Origin: Archangium lipolyticum | GTDB taxonomy: Bacteria; Myxococcota; Myxococcia; Myxococcales; Myxococcaceae | Direction of reading: 5' to 3' | Assembly: GCF_024623785.1 (NCBI RefSeq) | Contig: NZ_JANKBZ010000024.1 | Location: forward strand, 121,781-185,780 | DNA length: 64,000 nucleotides | In this document: in pieces, positions 19,455 through 27,836 of the stretch | Layout: each line of letters opens with the position of its first letter | Position numbering within the stretch: position 1 is the first letter of the stretch | Position numbers and translations under genes: made by a program | The notes under the pieces: model-generated | What the model was told of the DNA's origin: nothing | Databases searched by the model: none | What the model saw: the letters and a program-made list of their open reading frames with translations, nothing else

Positions 19455-19871
19455 CTACGTCGCCACGGGATGGCAGGACACCCCAAGGGGCAGACCCAGC
19501 GAGGAGAGGGCCACCAGTTCCTCGGGGCTGAGCTCGAAGTTGCACTGCTTCTCGTAGGCCACGACCAGGTAGAGCGACATCTCGTTGGCGCCCACCGCGC
19601 GAAACTCCGGGAGCCGCTCCTTCAACGTCCGCAGCGGCTCTAGGGCGGAGACACCCGGCTCCAGGTCGTCGTCGAGCAGCACCAGCATCGCGCTCCCGTA
19701 CGGCAGGGGCTTGCCCTCGTACCGTCCCGAAGGCGCCACCTCGCCGGGCTCGTTCTTGTCCAGCAGGACGAGCCCCGTGCGTGCCTCGGCGAGCGACGGG
19801 GAGAAGTCATCCCCCTGGAGGAGGCAGTACAGGAACCGTCGGGTCGAGAGCCGCTGGCTCATGGGAAGCAT
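19455..19871 (-). CDS. Hypothetical protein beside XRE regulator (possibly DUF4279-like)
   Basis: 138 residues (or 135 from a second ATG at 19862). The segment near the C-terminus, NFELSPEELVALSSLGLPL, preceded by LYLVVAYEKQC, resembles the end of DUF4279-type proteins, and the start RFLYCLLQGDDFSPSLAEA would fit the same fold. DUF4279 members have been noted among immunity-like proteins, but the match is by eye only. It begins 1 bp after the XRE gene, so the two are one transcription unit. Confidence 0.5.
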   Translation of the reverse strand: MLPMSQRLSTRRFLYCLLQGDDFSPSLAEARTGLVLLDKNEPGEVAPSGRYEGKPLPYGSAMLVLLDDDLEPGVSALEPLRTLKERLPEFRAVGANEMSLYLVVAYEKQCNFELSPEELVALSSLGLPLGVSCHPVAT

Positions 19872-19872
19872 C

Positions 19873-20370
19873 TCACCCCACGTCCACCACGAGCGCCAGC
19901 GGCGTGCCCCTCCGCACGAGGAGGAGCGGAACGACCTCCGTCACCGGAAGGCTCGGAGCCGCCGCCAGCAGCTCCCACGAGTCCCGCCGCATGACGGGGT
20001 ACACCTGGGGAGGCACGGGGAGGACCTGACGCGGAGAGGCGTGTCCTCGCGAGGCACGGGCACGAGGAGCACCCGAGCGCGCCGGGCGCCGCCGGCGAGG
20101 AGGCCTGGAGGCCCGCTCCACGGCCGCCGCGCACTCGGGGCCGAGCAGCGCGTCCAGGGAGAGGCACAGCACCTGGCTGAGCTGCCGCAGGGTGGGGAGC
20201 CCGGGAGACAGGGTGCCACGCTCGAGCCGGCCATAGGTGGAGGAGCCCAGGCCGAGCCGCCGAGCCATCTCCTCCTGGGTGAGCGCCGCGCTCTCGCGGG
20301 CGGTGCGAAGGGTCTCCCGGATGGCCCGGGCCAACCGTGCGCGGACCTTGGGAGGAAGGTGACTTGGCAT
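19873..20370 (-). CDS. XRE-family transcriptional regulator
   Basis: 165 residues. A Cro/CI-type helix-turn-helix lies at about 18-75 (AALTQEEMARRLGLGSSTYG, then LERGTLSPGLPTLRQLSQVL). A basic Arg/Pro/Ala-rich linker follows (about 85-115), then a short hydrophobic C-terminal segment (VVPLLLVRRGTPLALVVD). The start at 20370 fits the predicted promoter; an upstream ATG at 20415 would lie before it. It lies 92 bp downstream of the ATPase-methyltransferase gene on the same strand and may regulate this locus. Confidence 0.8.
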   Translation of the reverse strand: MPSHLPPKVRARLARAIRETLRTARESAALTQEEMARRLGLGSSTYGRLERGTLSPGLPTLRQLSQVLCLSLDALLGPECAAAVERASRPPRRRRPARSGAPRARASRGHASPRQVLPVPPQVYPVMRRDSWELLAAAPSLPVTEVVPLLLVRRGTPLALVVDVG

Positions 20371-20380
20371 GGTGGTCCCA

Positions 20381-20408
20381 ACCCTAGCGACCCTGGACGT
20401 CAAGTCAA
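20381..20408 (-). promoter_or_regulatory. Putative sigma-70-type promoter of the XRE gene
   Basis: Reading the minus strand: TTGACT (20403-20408), a 16-bp spacer, then TAGGGT (20381-20386). Transcription would begin near 20374, only about 4 bases before the ATG at 20370, giving an almost leaderless message. The -10 match is weak. Confidence 0.3.
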
Positions 20409-20462
20409 CCCACATCCTATTTTACCGGTCACTTTTTCGACGCCCGCCGTTGTAAGTAGGGT

Positions 20463-22352
20463 CTACGCCTCCAGCGCCAGGCAGGCGTTCGTGTAGAGCA
20501 TCGTGTAGTGCGCGTGCAGACGCCCCCGGTCATACGCGGAGCGCTCATCCCCGGAGCCGCGCAGGTGCTTGATCTCCTCCAGCGCGCAGTCCCGGATCTT
20601 CCCCAGCGCGCGCTCCAGACTGTCCTTGGAGACATTCCTCAGCACGCGCTGATCGATCTCCAGGGCGATCAACCGGCCGCCCTTGTCCCGATCGATGACT
20701 CGCACCCCGTCATTGCTGTGGAAGAGCGCCTGTGCGGAGAGCCCGTCGAGCAGGAGGAACCCCGTCGGATTCGGGAGCTCCCCGATGGGCGGGTGGCTGT
20801 CCTCCATGAGCAACAGGAGGCCGTCCTCGGACAGGATGTCCGCCAGCTTGTGGAACAGGCGCCGCCATTCCTGGATGGGAATCTCGTGGAGGACGTTGCA
20901 CATCAGCACGACGTCCATCTTCTGGCTCGGCCCCACCTGGATGGCCTCGAAGCGCTCGAAGTAGTGACTCGTCTCCGTCCCCGGATGGAGCCTGGAGAGC
21001 GCCGCGCGGCAGGCCCGCTCATCCTCGGGCGCGCAGTAATGCTGGTCGTTGAAGACGAAGTACTCGATGGGCCGCTCCGTGCTCCCGCTCTGGCGGAAGG
21101 CCTCCGCGAGCTCCAGGGCCAGCCGCCCCTTGCCAGCGCCATGGTCGAGCACCCTCAGCGACCTGCCAGCCGCCTTGCGGGACTTCATCAACCGCAGGAA
21201 CTGCTTCTGCTGGGGATCTCCCTCCCGCGCCTCCGCGACCCCCGGCGGCAACAAGCACTGCGCGGCGAAGGAGTAGAAGAGCCTCTGCTCCGTTTCGCCA
21301 ATGAAGGTGTACAGCCGCTCACGCCCCTGCTTCCCCCCGAGGAGCCGGTCGATGAGCGCATCGAGCTTCCTGCCCGCGTACTCGATGCGTCCCTCGTCGA
21401 CGAAGTAGATGGAATCCAGGCCGCAATGGGCGAGCAGCGGCACGGAGTGGGTGGCCAGGAAGATCTGCCCGTGCTCACCCAGGACGTCCCTGCGCAGGGA
21501 CTCGATGGCCCGGATGCACACATCCGGGTGCAGGTGGTTCTCCGGCTCGTCGATGAGCAGGATGGAGCCTTCCAGCCACTGATGCTGCCGGTGGAGGAGG
21601 ATCGCCCAGGTGATCAGGACCATCTCCCCATCCGACAGCTCCCCGGGGTCGAAGCGGCGCCCACGGACCTCGGCGAACACCCGGGACGTGGAGCTCAACC
21701 CGGGCTGGATCTCGATGCCGAGAAGGCTCTTCAGGAGGCGATTGAACGCCAGGGCATCCTGCCTCTGCGCCTCCACTTCGGGAGTGCCCTTCAAGGAAGG
21801 GTGATCGGCGTTGTAGAGCGCTCGCGCGACCTCGTCGAAGTAGGCGTGCATGCTCTCGGAAGCGGTCTGGATGCCCCCCTTCTTGTTGGCTTCCACGACC
21901 CTGTCCACGACACCTGGCGACATCTGGTCCGGATGCCCCGGTGAGCTCAGCGAATAGCGGAGCCACACCACTTGAGAAGGATCCTGGGTGAAGCGGAGGT
22001 GGTTGAACTCCTGCTTCTGCCGCCACAGCGTCGTGGTGGCTTTCTCCACGTGAGAACTGTCGGCGCTCGCCTTGTTCTCCGGGACCCTCCACCAGTCCTC
22101 GAGCTGCTCCTTGGTCTCCAGCTCCAGGACCTCGTCCAGACGCGGAAACACCCATCTCAATGTCGCCCGCCCCTTGACGGCGGTCAGGTAGCGCTCGACC
22201 TCCTGCTCCAGGAGCTTCAAGTACCGCGTCTTGCCAGCCCCGTTCGGCCCAGCCAGGACGACGAGTTGGGACAGACCCCGAAGGGGCTCATTCGGCGGTC
22301 GGAGCCCCAGGGAGCTCGCGCGGCCGGCGGGGATGAGGATCTGGTTGATCAC
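20463..22352 (-). CDS. ABC/OLD-type ATPase fused to a SAM-dependent methyltransferase
   Basis: 629 residues in two modules. Residues 1-365: an ABC-like AAA ATPase with Walker A GPNGAGKT (35-42), signature LSDGEM (239-244), Walker B ILLIDEPE (264-271) and H-loop ATHS (300-303). It resembles the AAA_21 ATPases of defence systems such as OLD/Gabija or PARIS, but has no Toprim domain. Residues about 385-565: a class I methyltransferase with SAM-binding motif LDHGAGKGR (402-410) and a later CNVLHEIP (485-492). A helical tail follows. The GTG start coincides with the predicted transcription start. GC content is a little lower than neighbours (57% and 63% in two counted 60-base lines). An XRE regulator follows. 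A defence role is an inference. Confidence 0.85.
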   Translation of the reverse strand: MINQILIPAGRASSLGLRPPNEPLRGLSQLVVLAGPNGAGKTRYLKLLEQEVERYLTAVKGRATLRWVFPRLDEVLELETKEQLEDWWRVPENKASADSSHVEKATTTLWRQKQEFNHLRFTQDPSQVVWLRYSLSSPGHPDQMSPGVVDRVVEANKKGGIQTASESMHAYFDEVARALYNADHPSLKGTPEVEAQRQDALAFNRLLKSLLGIEIQPGLSSTSRVFAEVRGRRFDPGELSDGEMVLITWAILLHRQHQWLEGSILLIDEPENHLHPDVCIRAIESLRRDVLGEHGQIFLATHSVPLLAHCGLDSIYFVDEGRIEYAGRKLDALIDRLLGGKQGRERLYTFIGETEQRLFYSFAAQCLLPPGVAEAREGDPQQKQFLRLMKSRKAAGRSLRVLDHGAGKGRLALELAEAFRQSGSTERPIEYFVFNDQHYCAPEDERACRAALSRLHPGTETSHYFERFEAIQVGPSQKMDVVLMCNVLHEIPIQEWRRLFHKLADILSEDGLLLLMEDSHPPIGELPNPTGFLLLDGLSAQALFHSNDGVRVIDRDKGGRLIALEIDQRVLRNVSKDSLERALGKIRDCALEEIKHLRGSGDERSAYDRGRLHAHYTMLYTNACLALEA

Positions 22353-22358
22353 CCCGCC

Positions 22359-22387
22359 ATTACTGGCGTCTCACACCTGGGCGTCAA
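22359..22387 (-). promoter_or_regulatory. Putative sigma-70-type promoter of the ATPase-methyltransferase gene
   Basis: On the minus strand: TTGACG (22382-22387), a 17-bp spacer, AGTAAT (22359-22364). The expected start point, near 22352, falls on the GTG start codon itself, implying a leaderless transcript or a start codon further inside. Confidence 0.4.
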
Positions 22388-22407
22388 CCCCGTCCCGGAC
22401 GACGGGG
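22388..22407. terminator. Hairpin downstream of the STAS-like gene
   Basis: CCCCGTC and GACGGGG form a 7-bp stem around a 6-base loop, 14 bp past the stop of the gene ending at 22422 and next to the promoter of the following gene. No T-tract follows, so termination is uncertain. Confidence 0.3.
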
Positions 22408-22421
22408 GGGCCGGCTCCGGC

Positions 22422-22844
22422 TCACCCCGCGCGCTTGCCCGCCAGGGAGGGCCGTCCCTCCGCCTCGGCCTTGCGGTCCGCCAGCAGCGCCGCCAGGGCG
22501 TCGTCGCGCGTCTTGTAGACGTTCACCGCCGCGCCGTTGATGGTGCCGCTGGTGCTGACGAACATCTTCGTCATCTCGTCGCCGCCATAGCGGAAGGAGC
22601 GCAGGGTGTAGCGCGCCAGCACCTCCGAGCGCTCGCGCCCGAAGACCCGGCCCGCCGTGTACTTCACCACCAACCCGTCCAGGTTGATGAGCAGGTCCAC
22701 CTTGGACGGATAGCGCGACAGGTAACTCTCCACCTCGGTGCGCCAGCGCGCCACGTCCAGCGCGTTGTTGAGGATGCAGTCCTCGAAGGTCGCCGTGACG
22801 ACGTCGTTCCGCTCGTCGTAGTCGAAGGACATCTTCCAAGCCAT
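22422..22844 (-). CDS. Small protein, possibly STAS/SpoIIAA-like
   Basis: 140 residues. The pattern (MSFDYDERNDVVTATFEDC, then YPSKVDLLINLDGL, then GRVFGRERSEVLARYTLRSF, then MTKMFVSTSGTING) suggests a small alpha/beta domain like the SpoIIAA/STAS fold, in which a short strand with LLINLDGL is typical. No catalytic motif was seen. It is 15 bp downstream of an alpha/beta hydrolase gene on the same strand and is probably co-transcribed. The function is unknown. Confidence 0.5.
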   Translation of the reverse strand: MAWKMSFDYDERNDVVTATFEDCILNNALDVARWRTEVESYLSRYPSKVDLLINLDGLVVKYTAGRVFGRERSEVLARYTLRSFRYGGDEMTKMFVSTSGTINGAAVNVYKTRDDALAALLADRKAEAEGRPSLAGKRAG

Positions 22845-22859
22845 GGTGATGCCTCCGTA

Positions 22860-23642
22860 CTACCGCCCCAGGCCAGCCAGGAAGGACGTGAGAAGTGCGG
22901 CCGTCTCCACGGGCCGTTCCACCGCCGGGTAGTGCCCCGGGCCCGGCAGGTACGCCAGGCGCGCGCCCTTGATGGGGTTGGCCACCTTCTCACGCAGGAA
23001 GGCCGGCGGCAGGAACGGGTCATCCGTGGCCACCACCAGCGTGGGCGCGGTGATGGAGGCCAGCTTCGCCTCGAAGCCACCGCCCGTCCACGCGTCGAAG
23101 CTGCCCTCGATGGAGCCCTTCGCCACCGCGCCCGCGTCCTTCAGCAGCCGCTCCAGCGCCGCCTCCGGGAGCTGCTTGCACGCCAGCCCGAGGATGGTCT
23201 TCTGCTTCTCCCGGTCATTCGCCGAGGTGCGGAACAATCCCACCGCCTCCGGCGGCAACTGCATGCCCGAGGCCGGCACCGTGCACAGCAGCACCAGGCC
23301 CTCCACGCGCGAGGGCTCCTGGGAGGCGATCCACTGGGCGAGCTGCCCGCCCATGCTGTGGCCCACCACGGTGAAGCGCTTGAGCCCCGCGTCGTCGGCC
23401 ACGGCCAGCACGTCGCGCACGTGCTGCTCGAGCGTATAGCCTCCAGCGGGCGCCCCGGACTTCCCCGAGCCGCGCAGGTCCGGAATCACCAGCCGCAGGC
23501 CCGTGGTGTCCAGCTTCCCCACCATGTCATCGAACACCACGCCCGACATCATCCACCCGTGCACGAGCAACACGTTGCGTGGACCATCTCCGATGACGCG
23601 GTAGTGGATGGGCGTCTGATCGCTGGAAGCAACAGTCGGCAT
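22860..23642 (-). CDS. Alpha/beta-hydrolase fold enzyme
   Basis: 260 residues, a standard single-domain alpha/beta hydrolase. Seen: the oxyanion segment LLVHGW (25-30), DLRGSGKS, the nucleophile elbow GHSMGG with Ser96, the acid region TDDPFLPP, and the catalytic His in GPGHYPAVERP near the end. No signal peptide. Esterase, lactonase or a similar activity is possible and the substrate cannot be read from sequence. It heads a two-gene unit with the STAS-like gene and is divergent from the secreted isoamylase across 290 bp, in which no clear promoter was recognised. Confidence 0.85.
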   Translation of the reverse strand: MPTVASSDQTPIHYRVIGDGPRNVLLVHGWMMSGVVFDDMVGKLDTTGLRLVIPDLRGSGKSGAPAGGYTLEQHVRDVLAVADDAGLKRFTVVGHSMGGQLAQWIASQEPSRVEGLVLLCTVPASGMQLPPEAVGLFRTSANDREKQKTILGLACKQLPEAALERLLKDAGAVAKGSIEGSFDAWTGGGFEAKLASITAPTLVVATDDPFLPPAFLREKVANPIKGARLAYLPGPGHYPAVERPVETAALLTSFLAGLGR

Positions 23643-23932
23643 GTGAAGGTCTCCTCAAGGGGGCATTCCGCGTGGGGGAGTCGCGGCGAGGAACAGCGGA
23701 AGAGGGGATCCTAAACGAAGTACCCCTCTGCGCTGTAGTGCGTCATCGGAAGAAACTGTCGCTCCGGACACAGGGAGCCCCCTCGACACGATGCGGCACG
23801 AACGAGCCGTGTGATGGCGGGGAGAGCCGGATTGACTGTCGGGTCAAAGAGGTGCTGGAAGGAAAGACAGACGGGCAGGCGCGGGCCCGCCGTGTCGACC
23901 GTCCCCTGACCTACCGCGCTGGGAGTCCCTCC

Positions 23933-26317
23933 ATGAAGCGTCCAACCGGAAGCCGCCACCCGTGGCGTTCCCTGCTCGCGGCGAGCCTGCTCGCCACTCC
24001 GATCCTCTCCTGCGGCCCGGCCCAGGAGGCCGAGGTCCTTCCCCTCGAGGGCGGTCAGGAGGAGGTGGGTGATACGCAGCAGGGCGCCATCTCCTGGACG
24101 CTCGGTGCCCAGTACGACGCGACGAAGAGCAACATCACCTTCAACGTCTACTCCTCGCGCGCCACCCGCATCGAGGTCTACATCTACAGCACGGCCTATG
24201 GCGCTCAGGAGAAGGTGAAGTACGTCCTGACGAAGAACGCGACCACCAACGTGTGGACGAAGACGGTGCCCGTCTCCACGCTCCAGACGACCTACGGCAT
24301 CACCGGCACGGTGTACTACGGCTACCGCGCCTGGGGTCCCAACTGGACGTACAACAGCAGCTGGACCAAGGGCTCCGACCTGGGCTTCGTCGCCGACGTC
24401 GACGCGCAGGGCAACCGCTTCAACCCGAACAAGCTGCTGATCGACCCCTACGCGCTGGAGATCAGCCACGACCCGACCAACGCCAGCAACACGGACGGCA
24501 CCATCTACGCCTCCGGCCCTACCTACCGGAAGGTGGACAGCGGAGCCAAGGCGCCCAAGGGCATCGTCCTGGCGCCGGATACCACCAGCTACGGCACCAA
24601 GCCCACGCGCGCCCTCAAGGATGACGTCATCTACGAGGTGCACGTGCGCGGCCTCACCAAGGGCGACTCGAGCATCGCCGCCGCCTACCAGGGCACCTAC
24701 AAGGGCGCGGGCCTGAAGGCCGCGTCGCTGGCGGCCCTGGGCGTCACCGCGGTGGAGTTCCTCCCGGTGCAGGAAACGGACAACGACGACAACGACGTCG
24801 TCGCCAACACCACCCAGGACGACAACTACTGGGGGTACATGACCCTCAACTTCTTCTCGCCGGACCGCCGCTACTCCTCCGACAAGTCGCCGGGCGGCCC
24901 CACGCGCGAGTTCAAGGAGATGGTCAAGGCCTTCCACGACAACGGCATCAAGGTCTTCATCGACGTGGTCTACAACCACACCGGTGAGGGCGGCGCGTGG
25001 AGCTCCACGGACAAGAACACGTACAACGTCTTCACCTTCCGTGGCCTGGACAACCCCACGTACTACAGCCTGACCAGCGACATGCAGAACAGCTGGGACA
25101 ACACGGGCGTGGGCGGCAACTTCAACACCTTCAACCCCACGGCGCAGAACGTCATCCTCCACTCGCTGAAGTACTGGAAGGACGAGCTGGGGGTGGACGG
25201 GTTCCGCTTCGACCTGGCCTCGGTGCTGGGCAACACGTGCCAGCACGGCTGCTTCAACTACGACAAGACGAACCCCGGGACGGCGCTCAACGCGGTCTGG
25301 AACAACCTGTCGCCGCGTCCGGCCACTGGCGGCACCGGCGCGGACCTCATCGCCGAGCCGTGGGCCATTGGTGGCAACAGCTACCAGGTGGGCAACTTCC
25401 CCAGCGGCTGGTCCGAGTGGAACGGGTACTACCGCGACACCTTCCGCAGGGACCAGAACGAGATGGGCGTGTCGGCGGTGACGCCGGGTACCCTGGCCAC
25501 GCGCTTCGCGGGCTCCTCGGACCTGTACGGGGATGATGGCCGCAAGCCGTTCAACTCCATCAACTTCATGGTGGCCCACGACGGCTTCACCCTGAAGGAC
25601 CTCTACAGCTGCAACAGCAAGAACAACCTCCAGCCGTGGCCGTACGGCCCGTCGGATGGTGGCGAGGACCACAACGTCAGCTGGGACCAGGGAGGATTGG
25701 CCGCGGACCAGCGCAGGGCGGCGCGCAACGGCTTCGCCTTCCTGATGCTGAGCGCCGGCACGCCGATGTTCAACGGCGGCGACGAGTTCCTCCGCACCCA
25801 GTACTGCAACAACAACGCGTACAACCTGGACTCGAGCGCCAACTGGCTCAACTACGCGCTGACCACGGACCAGACGAACTTCAAGACGTTCGCCCAGCGG
25901 CTCATCGCCTTCCGCAAGGCGCATCCGGCGCTGCGTCCGGCCAACTTCTTCAGCGGCGTGGACAACAACGGCAACGTGATGGAGCAGATGCGCTGGTTCC
26001 AGCCGAGCGGCGCCGTGGCCGACACCGCGTACATGGGCAACAGCGAGAACCACGCGCTCGCCTTCCGCATCGACGGCACCGAGCTCGGTGACTCGGCCGC
26101 TGCCATCTACGTGGCATACAACGGCTGGAGCGGCGCGGTGGACTTCAAGCTGCCCTGGCCCTTCACCGGCAAGCAGTGGTACCGCGTGACGGACACCTGC
26201 AACTGGGCCGAGGGCGCCAACCAGGTGGCCACCCCCGGCACCGAGGTGCTCATCGGCGGCGAGAACACCAACTACACCGTGTGCGGCCGCGGCCTCATCG
26301 TGCTGATCGCGAAGTAG
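23933..26317 (+). CDS. Secreted isoamylase-type glycogen debranching enzyme (lipoprotein)
   Basis: 794 residues. A signal peptide ends in ILSC, so Cys27 is probably lipidated. An N-terminal CBM48-like beta domain (about 50-180) precedes a GH13 catalytic barrel with DVVYNHTGEG, nucleophile Asp427 (DGFRFDLASVLG), acid/base Glu475 (IAEPWAIGG) and Asp550 (VAHDGFTL). The order and spacing match isoamylases (alpha-1,6-debranching). Secretion recalls the Pseudomonas enzyme rather than cytoplasmic GlgX. Codons upstream of 23933 in the same frame lack a signal sequence and were not used. Likely digests external starch or glycogen from prey or soil. Confidence 0.92.
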   Translation: MKRPTGSRHPWRSLLAASLLATPILSCGPAQEAEVLPLEGGQEEVGDTQQGAISWTLGAQYDATKSNITFNVYSSRATRIEVYIYSTAYGAQEKVKYVLTKNATTNVWTKTVPVSTLQTTYGITGTVYYGYRAWGPNWTYNSSWTKGSDLGFVADVDAQGNRFNPNKLLIDPYALEISHDPTNASNTDGTIYASGPTYRKVDSGAKAPKGIVLAPDTTSYGTKPTRALKDDVIYEVHVRGLTKGDSSIAAAYQGTYKGAGLKAASLAALGVTAVEFLPVQETDNDDNDVVANTTQDDNYWGYMTLNFFSPDRRYSSDKSPGGPTREFKEMVKAFHDNGIKVFIDVVYNHTGEGGAWSSTDKNTYNVFTFRGLDNPTYYSLTSDMQNSWDNTGVGGNFNTFNPTAQNVILHSLKYWKDELGVDGFRFDLASVLGNTCQHGCFNYDKTNPGTALNAVWNNLSPRPATGGTGADLIAEPWAIGGNSYQVGNFPSGWSEWNGYYRDTFRRDQNEMGVSAVTPGTLATRFAGSSDLYGDDGRKPFNSINFMVAHDGFTLKDLYSCNSKNNLQPWPYGPSDGGEDHNVSWDQGGLAADQRRAARNGFAFLMLSAGTPMFNGGDEFLRTQYCNNNAYNLDSSANWLNYALTTDQTNFKTFAQRLIAFRKAHPALRPANFFSGVDNNGNVMEQMRWFQPSGAVADTAYMGNSENHALAFRIDGTELGDSAAAIYVAYNGWSGAVDFKLPWPFTGKQWYRVTDTCNWAEGANQVATPGTEVLIGGENTNYTVCGRGLIVLIAK

Positions 26318-26344
26318 CGCACCGAGACACGGAGCCGTTCATCG

Positions 26345-26376
26345 CGGGGCGCGGTGCCAGTGAGGGCCGCGCCCCG
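26345..26376 (+). terminator. Terminator-like hairpin after the isoamylase gene
   Basis: A perfect 10-bp GC stem (CGGGGCGCGG with its complement) around a 12-base loop, 27 bp after the isoamylase stop and before the convergent DUF4032 gene. A weak T-rich stretch (TGGTGTTTC) follows on the plus strand. It may serve both converging genes. Confidence 0.5.
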
Positions 26377-26386
26377 TGGTGTTTCA

Positions 26387-27757
26387 TCACCGCCCCGAGG
26401 GAGCGGGGACGGCCACCTGGGAGGCAGGGGCCTCCTCGTCCCCGTCGTCCTCGCCCGCGGCCTCCGCCGTGGCATCCGGGGACACCGCGGCTTCGGTGAC
26501 CACGGTGGGCAGCGGGGCGCTCGCGGAGCGCAGGAGCGCGAGGGCCGGCTGCTCGCGGCGCAGCGCCACGTACCCCTTCACCGCCACCTTGAGGCCCACA
26601 TCCCGCTTCGCCCGCTCGGACAGGAACCACTTGTGCTCCAGCACCTGGCAGTAGATTTCAGCCTCGTCGATCGCCGGCCCGAGCTCCCGCTCCAGCTGGC
26701 TCATCGTCGGCCGGAAGCGGTCATCCATCCAGCGGAACGCCGCCACGCTCAGCGGCACGCTCCGGTTCAGCTCGCGCGTCAGCGTGGCCTTCACCTCGCG
26801 AATCTCGTTGAGGATGAGCGCCGCCTGCCGCTCCTCGGCCACCAGGCCCGTCAGGTTGTGCAGCTGGTGCCGGTGGTACTCGCGGTCCGTCACGATGGTC
26901 CGCATCCGCAGCTGGCTCCCGTCGCCGCTGGCCACCAGGTCCACCTCGCTCACCGAGAAGCCCAGCTCGTTGAGCGCGCGGATGCGCTCGTGGATGCGGT
27001 AGCTCTCGCTCGGCGCGATGGAGATCTCCTTGTGCGTCTCCGCCCAGAGCCGCTCGTAGCGCTGGCGGATGCTGCGGGCCGTCTCGTACACGTCGAGCGT
27101 CCGGGGCAGCTCCACCATCGCCGCCAGGTCCGCGAGCCCCCCGGTGACGTTCTCCTCCATGATCATCAGGTCCAGGTTGCGCTGGCCGTCCGAGAGCTTC
27201 GCGTGCAGCTCCGAGGTCTCCGCGTCCACCGCGTAGGCCTGGAGCTCGCCCGCGTCGCGGCGGAAGAGCACGTTGGACAGGGAGCAGTCACCCCAATAGA
27301 AGCCGCCCAGGTGCAGGCGCACCAGCAGGCTGGCCATCGCGTCCAGCAACCGCTCGCGGTAGCGCTCCAGGCCCTTGTTCATGAAGAGCACGCGGTAGGG
27401 CAGCGACGAGGGCAGGTACTGGGTGAGCAGCACGCCCGTCTCTTCCTTGGGCTCGCCCGGCATGCGCATCCGCGCGAACCCCACCGCCGTCACCGCCGGC
27501 AGCCGCCGGTCCTCCAGCCCTCGCAGCACGTCGTACTCACGCTGCCCCACGGGCACGGGCAGCTCCTTGAGCGCGTAGATGTCCGTGCCGTAGCTGACGA
27601 AGACGACGGTGTGCCGGGAGAGGCCGCGGGGGACCTCCACCAGGCGCGAGCACACCTTGGGGTTCCAATCCCCCAGTGGCAGGTGCCACGGCAGGTCCAG
27701 GAAGTCCGGGTGGCCCTGGCGGAGGTGCAGCGCGGTGAGCCCATGAGACGAGGTCAT
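26387..27757 (-). CDS. DUF4032 protein with kinase-like N-terminal half
   Basis: 456 residues. The N-terminal half has protein-kinase-like/LPS-kinase-like features: FVSYGTDIYALKELP (Lys region), LLVRLHLGGFYWGDCSLSNVLF (HxxxxxxGDxxxxN catalytic loop) and YAVDAETSEL (DFG-equivalent). The central part (about 215-370) matches the pattern of DUF4032, and the C-terminus (about 425-456) is an Ala/Glu-rich low-complexity tail. The substrate is unknown. The start was set at MTSSHGLTAL; an upstream ATG at 27805 adds a non-conserved leader. Convergent with the isoamylase gene, divergent from the SDR gene. Confidence 0.8.
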   Translation of the reverse strand: MTSSHGLTALHLRQGHPDFLDLPWHLPLGDWNPKVCSRLVEVPRGLSRHTVVFVSYGTDIYALKELPVPVGQREYDVLRGLEDRRLPAVTAVGFARMRMPGEPKEETGVLLTQYLPSSLPYRVLFMNKGLERYRERLLDAMASLLVRLHLGGFYWGDCSLSNVLFRRDAGELQAYAVDAETSELHAKLSDGQRNLDLMIMEENVTGGLADLAAMVELPRTLDVYETARSIRQRYERLWAETHKEISIAPSESYRIHERIRALNELGFSVSEVDLVASGDGSQLRMRTIVTDREYHRHQLHNLTGLVAEERQAALILNEIREVKATLTRELNRSVPLSVAAFRWMDDRFRPTMSQLERELGPAIDEAEIYCQVLEHKWFLSERAKRDVGLKVAVKGYVALRREQPALALLRSASAPLPTVVTEAAVSPDATAEAAGEDDGDEEAPASQVAVPAPSGR

Positions 27758-27836
27758 GGACCGCCATCCTACTCCGTGTGGACCCTTCCGATTGAACACG
27801 TGCACTCCCCGGACACATCATTAGAATCCGCGTCCC

